Part shown: positions 7,479-11,257 of the stretch, piece after piece | How positions within the stretch are numbered: position 1 is the stretch's first letter | Layout: the number at the start of each line of letters is the position of its first letter | NCBI GenBank assembly: GCA_002438845.1 | Contig: DJRG01000028.1 | Span: 1 to 11,257 of the forward strand | Reading direction: 5' to 3' | DNA from: Bacteroidales bacterium UBA6366 | Lineage (GTDB): Bacteria; Bacteroidota; Bacteroidia; Bacteroidales; UBA932 | DNA length: 11,257 nt | Program-made: the position numbers and the translations under genes | Notes under the pieces: model-generated | Database searches by the model: none | Told to the model about the DNA's origin: nothing | The model's input: only the letters and a program-made list of their open reading frames with translations

Positions 7479-7580
7479 TCAAATCTTCTTTCACATCTCC
7501 ATTAAAGTCGAAATAATCAGACTTGTGCGGGTGAAGGCGTACAAACGCATCCGCTTCGGCAAGGTTGAAAGAGTACGAAG

Positions 7581-8501
7581 CTACTGCAAAGAGCCGCCGA
7601 CGAGGTCGAGGATCTCTGAGGTGATCTTTTGCTGGCGGCCTTTATTGTACTCAAGGGTGAGTTCCTGAAGGAGGTCGTTGCCGTTGTCGGTGGCGAGTTG
7701 CATCGCTACGGTGCGGGCGGCGTGCTCGGCGGCGGCGCTGTCCAGCAGGGTTGCGAAAACGCGAAGACGGACAACTTTCGGGAGAAGAACCTGAACGAGG
7801 GCTTCTGGAGAGGGTTCTATGATCATGTCGGGAGCCTCGGCAGACACAGTCGCTTCGACAGGCTCAGCGACCTTACCGGCGTGAAGATCGGCGGTGGCGT
7901 CGGCAAGAGACAGAGGCAGATAGGTCTGCCGTGTTGTAGGTTGCGAAGAGGTGGATTTATAGTGATTATAAACCAGTTCCACCTTGTCGAAACGGCCGGA
8001 GACAAATCCGTCCAGCAGTTCCTGCGCCAAAGCCGAAGCCGTCTCATAGGACGGAGATTCCGACACCTTTGTGAAGTCCGAAGGACTTGGGAAGCCAAGT
8101 TTCCTCATCGCCTCCGCCATCTTGCGGCCGACGGAATAGACAGTGATGTCGGCATCCCGGATCCCTGAGGCACGATATTCATTGATCACCGCCGTGGCCT
8201 CCCGGATGGCGTTGGAATTGAACGCACCGCAGAGAGAGGAGTTGGAGGCGAAGGCGACGATCGCTACCTTCCGCACCTCTCTATCCGCCATTAATGAATA
8301 TGAGTCCGACGCGGAGATATTCACAGAACCCATCAGGTCGATGAGCATGCCATGCAGACGCTTCTCGTACGGAAGCATATTCCCGATGGCCTGCTGCGCC
8401 TTGTGCAACTTGGCGGACGCGACCATCTTCATCGCCGAAGTGATCTTCAGCGTGCCGCTCACCGAAGCGATCCTATCCTTGATTTCCTTTAGAGATGCCA
8501 T
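7581..8501 (-). CDS. atpG: F-type ATP synthase gamma subunit
   Basis: The gamma subunit is the rotating central stalk of F1, linking proton flow through Fo to catalysis at the alpha3beta3 ring on the cytoplasmic face. The N-terminal helix MASLKEIKDRIASVSGTLKITSAMKMVA (1-28) and the C-terminal helix with the gamma signature ITSEILDLVGGS (293-304) form the coiled coil. SNSSLCGAFN (86-95) matches the conserved Rossmann-domain stretch. Length is 306 residues, slightly long for the group. The excess lies around 200-222, where the REP-like repeat copy B encodes VAEPVEAT (211-218) between the conserved TYLPLSL and the IIEPSPEAL segments. The gene starts 16 bases after atpA and is last in the operon, as is usual in Bacteroidota. 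A long terminator follows. Confidence 0.98.
   Translation of the reverse strand: MASLKEIKDRIASVSGTLKITSAMKMVASAKLHKAQQAIGNMLPYEKRLHGMLIDLMGSVNISASDSYSLMADREVRKVAIVAFASNSSLCGAFNSNAIREATAVINEYRASGIRDADITVYSVGRKMAEAMRKLGFPSPSDFTKVSESPSYETASALAQELLDGFVSGRFDKVELVYNHYKSTSSQPTTRQTYLPLSLADATADLHAGKVAEPVEATVSAEAPDMIIEPSPEALVQVLLPKVVRLRVFATLLDSAAAEHAARTVAMQLATDNGNDLLQELTLEYNKGRQQKITSEILDLVGGSLQ
7849..7871 (-). repeat. REP-like palindromic repeat, copy B, in frame inside atpG
   Basis: On the minus (coding) strand the unit reads GTCGCT, GAGCCTGTCGA, AGCGAC: six-base perfect arms around an 11-base asymmetric loop. It is translated as VAEPVEAT, residues 211-218 of AtpG, in a region that is variable between species and lies outside the rotor coiled coil. 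The same unit recurs at 10487-10511, at 10731-10781 and, degenerate, at 5880-5905, always in the same orientation. Confidence 0.85.
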
Positions 8502-8517
8502 CTGACTTTATGAATAT

Positions 8518-10116
8518 TTATGCTTTGGCGCCCTGTGCCAAAATAGATTTCACGACAGCGGCCGCCTCACTCTCTATGATCCCGGTGATGGTCTCATCAA
8601 TCTTCCCCTCCGTCAGAGGATCCAGAACATCCTTCTGATGCGCGGCCCTCATCCTGGTCAGGAAATCAGACTGGAACTCCGCCACCTGATCGATAGAAAT
8701 CTCACTCATGAGAGCGTGCGTTCCACAATAGAGAATCGCCACCTGCTCCCCTACCGGCATCGGTGAATATTGCTGCTGAATCAGCAGCTTGTTGTTCTTG
8801 CGTCCCTTGTCCAAAGCCATGGCCGTCACCTTGTCCATGTCCGAAGAGAATTTCGAGAAAGATTCAAGCTCATTGAACTGTGCCTGATCAATCTTAAGAG
8901 TACCAGCCACTTTCTTCATGGACTTCACCTGCGCGGCGCCACCGACACGGGACACGGAGATTCCGACATTGATGGCAGGACGCTGTCCCTGGTTGAACAA
9001 TCCTGACTCAAGATAGATCTGACCATCTGTGATGGAGATCACATTTGTAGGAATATAAGCGGACACGTCACCGGCCTGGGTCTCGATGATAGGCAGAGCC
9101 GTGAGCGAGCCACCGGCCTTGACCTTGCCCTTCAATGAATCCGGAAGGTCATTCATCTGCTCGGCAACCTCTTGCTGGTCAATGATCTTCGCGGCTCTCT
9201 CCAGAAGTCTTGAGTGGAGGTAGAAGACATCGCCAGGGTAGGCCTCACGTCCGGAAGGACGACGCAGGATCAAGGAAACCTCACGGTAAGCCACCGCCTG
9301 CTTTGAAAGGTCGTCATAGACAACCAGGGCGGAACGGCCTGTGTCACGGAAATATTCCCCGACAGCGGCACCGGCGAACGGTGCGAAATATTGCAGGGCA
9401 GCGGGATCAGCGGCGGTGGCGGCGATGACTACAGTATAGTCCATCGCTCCCTTTGCACGCAGGGTCTCAACGATGTTCGCCACAGTGGAACCTTTCTGTC
9501 CTATGGCCACATAGATGCAATAGACAGGCTTCCCGGCCTCATAGTTGGAACGTTGGTTGATGATCGTGTCGATGGCGATGGCGGTCTTTCCGGTCTGACG
9601 GTCACCGATGATGAGTTCCCTCTGGCCGCGGCCGATAGGGATCATCGCATCAATCGCCTTGAGACCTGTCTGGAGAGGCTCGGTTACAGGCTGGCGGAAG
9701 ATCACTCCCGGAGCCTTGCGCTCAAGAGGCATTTCCGTAAGGTCACCTTCGATCTTCCCAAGGCCGTCAAGAGGCACGCCAAGCGGATCGACTACCCTTC
9801 CGAGCATCTTCTCACCGACCTTGATCGAGGCGATACGTCCCGTTCTGCGGACTGTCATTCCTTCCTTGATCTCATCAGTCGGACCGAGAAGCACAGCACC
9901 CACATTGTCCTGCTCAAGGTTCATCACAACGCCCATGACGCCGCTCTCGAATTCGAGCAACTCTCCGGCCTCGGCATTGGTCAGGCCATACATTCTGGCC
10001 ACACCGTCACTGACCTGCAAGACTTTGCCGATTTCCTCAAACTGGAGGGAGGTGTCGATGTCCTTCAGCTGCTCCAGAAGGACCTGGGAGATTTCACTTG
10101 GTTTTATGTTGTCCAT
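8518..10116 (-). CDS. atpA: F-type ATP synthase alpha subunit
   Basis: The alpha subunit forms the catalytic hexamer with beta and binds a non-exchanging nucleotide. Visible are the N-terminal beta-barrel (about 25-95), the Walker A motif GDRQTGKT (171-178), the Walker B strand LVVYDDL (264-270), the family signature PAINVGISVSR (380-390, with the Arg390 that reaches into the neighbouring beta site) and a helical C-terminal domain. Length is 532 residues, slightly above the usual 505-530. The ATG (MDNIKPSEISQVL) lies one base after the atpH stop, implying coupled translation. The leader of the following gene atpG contains an ATATTC string. No missing residue or frameshift was seen. Unlike atpG and atpH it carries no REP-like repeat. 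Confidence 0.99.
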   Translation of the reverse strand: MDNIKPSEISQVLLEQLKDIDTSLQFEEIGKVLQVSDGVARMYGLTNAEAGELLEFESGVMGVVMNLEQDNVGAVLLGPTDEIKEGMTVRRTGRIASIKVGEKMLGRVVDPLGVPLDGLGKIEGDLTEMPLERKAPGVIFRQPVTEPLQTGLKAIDAMIPIGRGQRELIIGDRQTGKTAIAIDTIINQRSNYEAGKPVYCIYVAIGQKGSTVANIVETLRAKGAMDYTVVIAATAADPAALQYFAPFAGAAVGEYFRDTGRSALVVYDDLSKQAVAYREVSLILRRPSGREAYPGDVFYLHSRLLERAAKIIDQQEVAEQMNDLPDSLKGKVKAGGSLTALPIIETQAGDVSAYIPTNVISITDGQIYLESGLFNQGQRPAINVGISVSRVGGAAQVKSMKKVAGTLKIDQAQFNELESFSKFSSDMDKVTAMALDKGRKNNKLLIQQQYSPMPVGEQVAILYCGTHALMSEISIDQVAEFQSDFLTRMRAAHQKDVLDPLTEGKIDETITGIIESEAAAVVKSILAQGAKA

Positions 10117-10117
10117 A

Positions 10118-10714
10118 CTAAACTATTCTTCTGTTCTTTTCAATGAATTGACGCCGGATGATGTCAAGCTGGCGGGAAACACTTGCATCCAAAATGGTGT
10201 CCTCTACCTCGAAGACGAAACCGCCTATCAGGGACGGGTTGACCTCGGTCTTGAGGATCAGTCTGCAGCCGGTCCGCTTTTCGATCAGCTCACGCAGGCG
10301 AGACTCCAGGGTCGGTGGTTCGACTGGGTCCAGCAGTGCGGGGTCAGCGACCACAAGCCGGGCGTGTTTGATGTGACGTGAGCGGTAATATTCAGTGATG
10401 AATGTCGAGAGAATCAAGCGCACGTCGCCGATGCGGCCGTTATGGAGCAGGAGTTCAAGGAACTTTCGCAGTTCAGGTGCAAGGCCGATCGCTTCGGCAG
10501 GCTCAGCGACCGATGTGAGCGCTGCCTCGAAGAGTTCAAGCTTCTTCACCGGAGCGATAGCCGGATCATCCACGGCACGCCGAAAATCAGGCAACTCGCC
10601 GAGAGCCTTCTCAATGACCTGCACCTGAGCCGCAACCACCTCGCCGGAGCCAGTCTCATCGACCAGCTTCAGCAGTGCGGTGGCATAACGTGTCGCGATA
10701 ATTCCTGTGTTCAT
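10118..10714 (-). CDS. atpH: F-type ATP synthase delta subunit
   Basis: The delta (OSCP) subunit ties the top of the alpha3beta3 hexamer to the b-subunit stator stalk. The N-terminal helical domain starts IIATRYATALLKLVDE (5-20). The C-terminal domain has the signature region IGGFVFEVEDTILDASVSRQL (163-183) and ends in the conserved RRQFIEKNRRIV. Length is 198 residues, longer than the usual 175-185. The surplus falls at two places: residues 69-76 (VAEPAEAI), encoded by REP-like repeat copy C in the linker between the KKLELF and RKFLELL helices, and possibly around 121-135 (VVADPALLDPVEPPT), where a more degenerate, interrupted copy may lie. The upstream gap to atpF is 76 bases, filled by a nested repeat, whereas the gap to atpA is 1 base. 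Confidence 0.97.
   Translation of the reverse strand: MNTGIIATRYATALLKLVDETGSGEVVAAQVQVIEKALGELPDFRRAVDDPAIAPVKKLELFEAALTSVAEPAEAIGLAPELRKFLELLLHNGRIGDVRLILSTFITEYYRSRHIKHARLVVADPALLDPVEPPTLESRLRELIEKRTGCRLILKTEVNPSLIGGFVFEVEDTILDASVSRQLDIIRRQFIEKNRRIV
10310..10352 (-). repeat. Possible interrupted, degenerate REP-like repeat inside atpH
   Basis: On the coding strand this begins GGTCGCTGA, continues with unrelated bases, then shows GTCGAA and ends CCGACC. The ends GGTCG / CGACC are complementary. The two matching halves fit the ends of the REP-like unit with foreign sequence in the middle. It encodes VADPALLDPVEPPT of AtpH (about 122-135). The match is loose and may be chance. Confidence 0.25.
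10487..10511 (-). repeat. REP-like palindromic repeat, copy C, in frame inside atpH
   Basis: On the coding strand it reads GTCGCT, GAGCCTGCCGA, AGCGATC, differing from the atpG copy at one loop base and at the right arm. The arms TCGCT / AGCGA pair over 5 bases. It encodes VAEPAEAI, residues 69-76 of AtpH, in the same reading frame and orientation as the atpG copy. Confidence 0.8.
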
Positions 10715-10730
10715 TGCAAATCCTTAATTA

Positions 10731-10781
10731 AGGTCGCTTCGATGGTTGGTGAGCTTAGTCGAACCACAAGCTCAGCGACCT
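10731..10781 (-). repeat. Nested REP-like palindrome, copy D, between atpF and atpH
   Basis: The outer arms AGGTCGCT and AGCGACCT (8 bp, perfect) are interrupted by a second unit at 10743-10766. On the minus strand the left part ends GAGCTTG and the right part begins TCGAAGCG. Removing the 24 bases between them restores an exact 27-base unit. The insert has its own TGGTT / AACCA ends and a core TTCGACTAAGCTCA, an inverted relative of the same unit. The whole can fold as a long hairpin in the atp mRNA between two stator genes. Confidence 0.85.
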
Positions 10782-10790
10782 GAACCGACA

Positions 10791-11257
10791 TCAATTCTTC
10801 AAGTCCTTAGACGAGGAAACCTCATCCACCAGCCTATCCACAAGAGCGGACTGCCCGTCGACGTCGGAAAGACTCTTTTTCAGCACCTTCTCCGCCACGC
10901 TAACCGAAAGCATGGCTACCTCCTTGCGGACATCCCGCAAAGCGCTCTCCTTCTCGGCTGCTATCTGGGTACGTGCGTGATCCAGAATTCTGGTGGCCTC
11001 CTCCCGAGCCTGCACCTTCGCCTGCTCGACGATGCTGTCCCTTGAGGCCGCGGCCTCTTTCAGGATCCTGCTCTGCTCCTGCCTGGTCTCCTCGATCATC
11101 CGGGACTGTTCCTCGGCAAGATTGCGGAGTCTCTCCTCCGCCTCCTTCGCCTCCTTGATGGAATCATTGATCCTCTGCGCCCTCTTCTCGACCGAGCCGG
11201 TGATCATAGGAAAGCCCCACTTGGCCAGCACGAAAAAGACGATGCCGAAGATCAGCG
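10791..11257 (-). CDS. atpF: F-type ATP synthase b subunit (5' partial)
   Basis: Subunit b is the peripheral stalk: one membrane helix followed by a long dimeric coiled coil that contacts delta. The frame remains open to the window edge, so the start lies beyond it. The residues encoded at the edge (LIFGIVFFVLAKWGFPMI) are the end of the membrane helix and the start of the cytoplasmic part. A GTG at 11231 falls inside this conserved run and is not a start. The rest is highly charged and heptad-like (EKRAQRINDSIKEAKEAEERLRNL onward). Only about 10-15 N-terminal residues should be missing. It stops with TGA 76 bases upstream of atpH. Order and strand fit the Bacteroidota atp operon, where atpB and atpE should lie further right. 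Confidence 0.97.
   Translation of the reverse strand, partial: LIFGIVFFVLAKWGFPMITGSVEKRAQRINDSIKEAKEAEERLRNLAEEQSRMIEETRQEQSRILKEAAASRDSIVEQAKVQAREEATRILDHARTQIAAEKESALRDVRKEVAMLSVSVAEKVLKKSLSDVDGQSALVDRLVDEVSSSKDLKN

Larger units (their letters stand above)
7242..7580. other. Non-coding spacer between namZ and atpG
   Basis: This 339-base stretch has no convincing gene. From left to right it holds the namZ promoter candidate (7257-7289), a 10-base perfect palindrome CATTGCAATG (7321-7330), an imperfect inverted repeat (7331-7349 and 7444-7465) enclosing a bidirectional terminator (7356-7393), and a second inverted repeat ATTGTTCT (7433-7440) / AGAACAAT (7471-7478). About 7550-7575 reads CGCTTCGGCAAGG, which resembles one half of the REP-like repeat and may be a remnant. 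A 68-codon frame starting at 7462 runs into the atpG 3' end in antisense and is not believed. Confidence 0.7.

Noticed and set aside
7462..7668. 68-codon plus-strand frame starting MKKRTIQIFF in the namZ-atpG spacer
   Set aside because: The first third looks plausible, but it then runs antisense into atpG codons. There is no promoter and no family resemblance.
9391..10146. 251-codon and 257-codon plus-strand frames across atpA and atpH
   Set aside because: They are shadows of atpA and atpH. Composition is rich in Arg, Ser and His as expected for antisense frames.
5880..10781. The REP-like copies as a CRISPR array
   Set aside because: Copies are few, kilobases apart, partly inside genes, and lack regular spacers. 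No cas genes are present.
11229..11231. GTG at 11231 as the start of atpF
   Set aside because: It lies within the conserved FFVLAKWGFP stretch, and the open frame continues upstream through membrane-helix residues to the window edge.

Overview
This window comes from a member of the Bacteroidota, most likely an uncultured Bacteroidales. The protein families look Bacteroides-like: the RluD, NamZ and ATP synthase sequences, and a small cysteine-bearing membrane protein. Other pointers are the atpF-atpH-atpA-atpG order, the lack of clear Shine-Dalgarno sites with A/T-rich leaders instead, and a promoter candidate of the TTTG / TAnnTTTG type. Base composition is roughly 55% GC by eye. The genus cannot be told from the sequence.

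Left half (1-5849, + strand). Seven tightly packed genes run rightward: engB (5' end cut by the window edge), prs, a small membrane protein, der, a LysE-family exporter, a three-PASTA membrane protein and an rluD-type pseudouridine synthase. Gaps are 1 to 43 bases, so this looks like one operon. engB, der and rluD all serve ribosome assembly or rRNA modification. prs supplies PRPP for nucleotide synthesis. The PASTA and LysE-type proteins act at the inner membrane. A strong intrinsic terminator with a GAGA-capped hairpin (5813-5849) closes the unit.

Middle (5850-7580). A convergent minus-strand gene encodes a secreted DUF1343/NamZ-type exo-N-acetylmuramidase for peptidoglycan breakdown. It has its own promoter candidate and an unusual extra segment near the N-terminus. 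Upstream of it is a 339-base non-coding stretch with a long bidirectional terminator hairpin (7356-7393) nested inside an imperfect inverted repeat.

Right half (7581-11257, - strand). This is the distal part of the F-type ATP synthase operon: atpF (5' end beyond the window), atpH, atpA and atpG, read leftward. The bidirectional terminator closes it.

The gene content is ordinary housekeeping. The unusual layer is a family of short palindromic (REP-like) repeats with the core GAGCCTGTCGAA, confined to the right half. One copy lies just after namZ. One lies between atpF and atpH and carries a second, inverted unit inserted in its loop. Two lie in frame inside atpG and atpH, where both encode the peptide VAEP(V/A)EA. 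A second compositional oddity is the hexamer GAATAT/ATATTC, counted by eye about 27 times against roughly 4 expected. No new defence, mobile or biosynthetic system was found.
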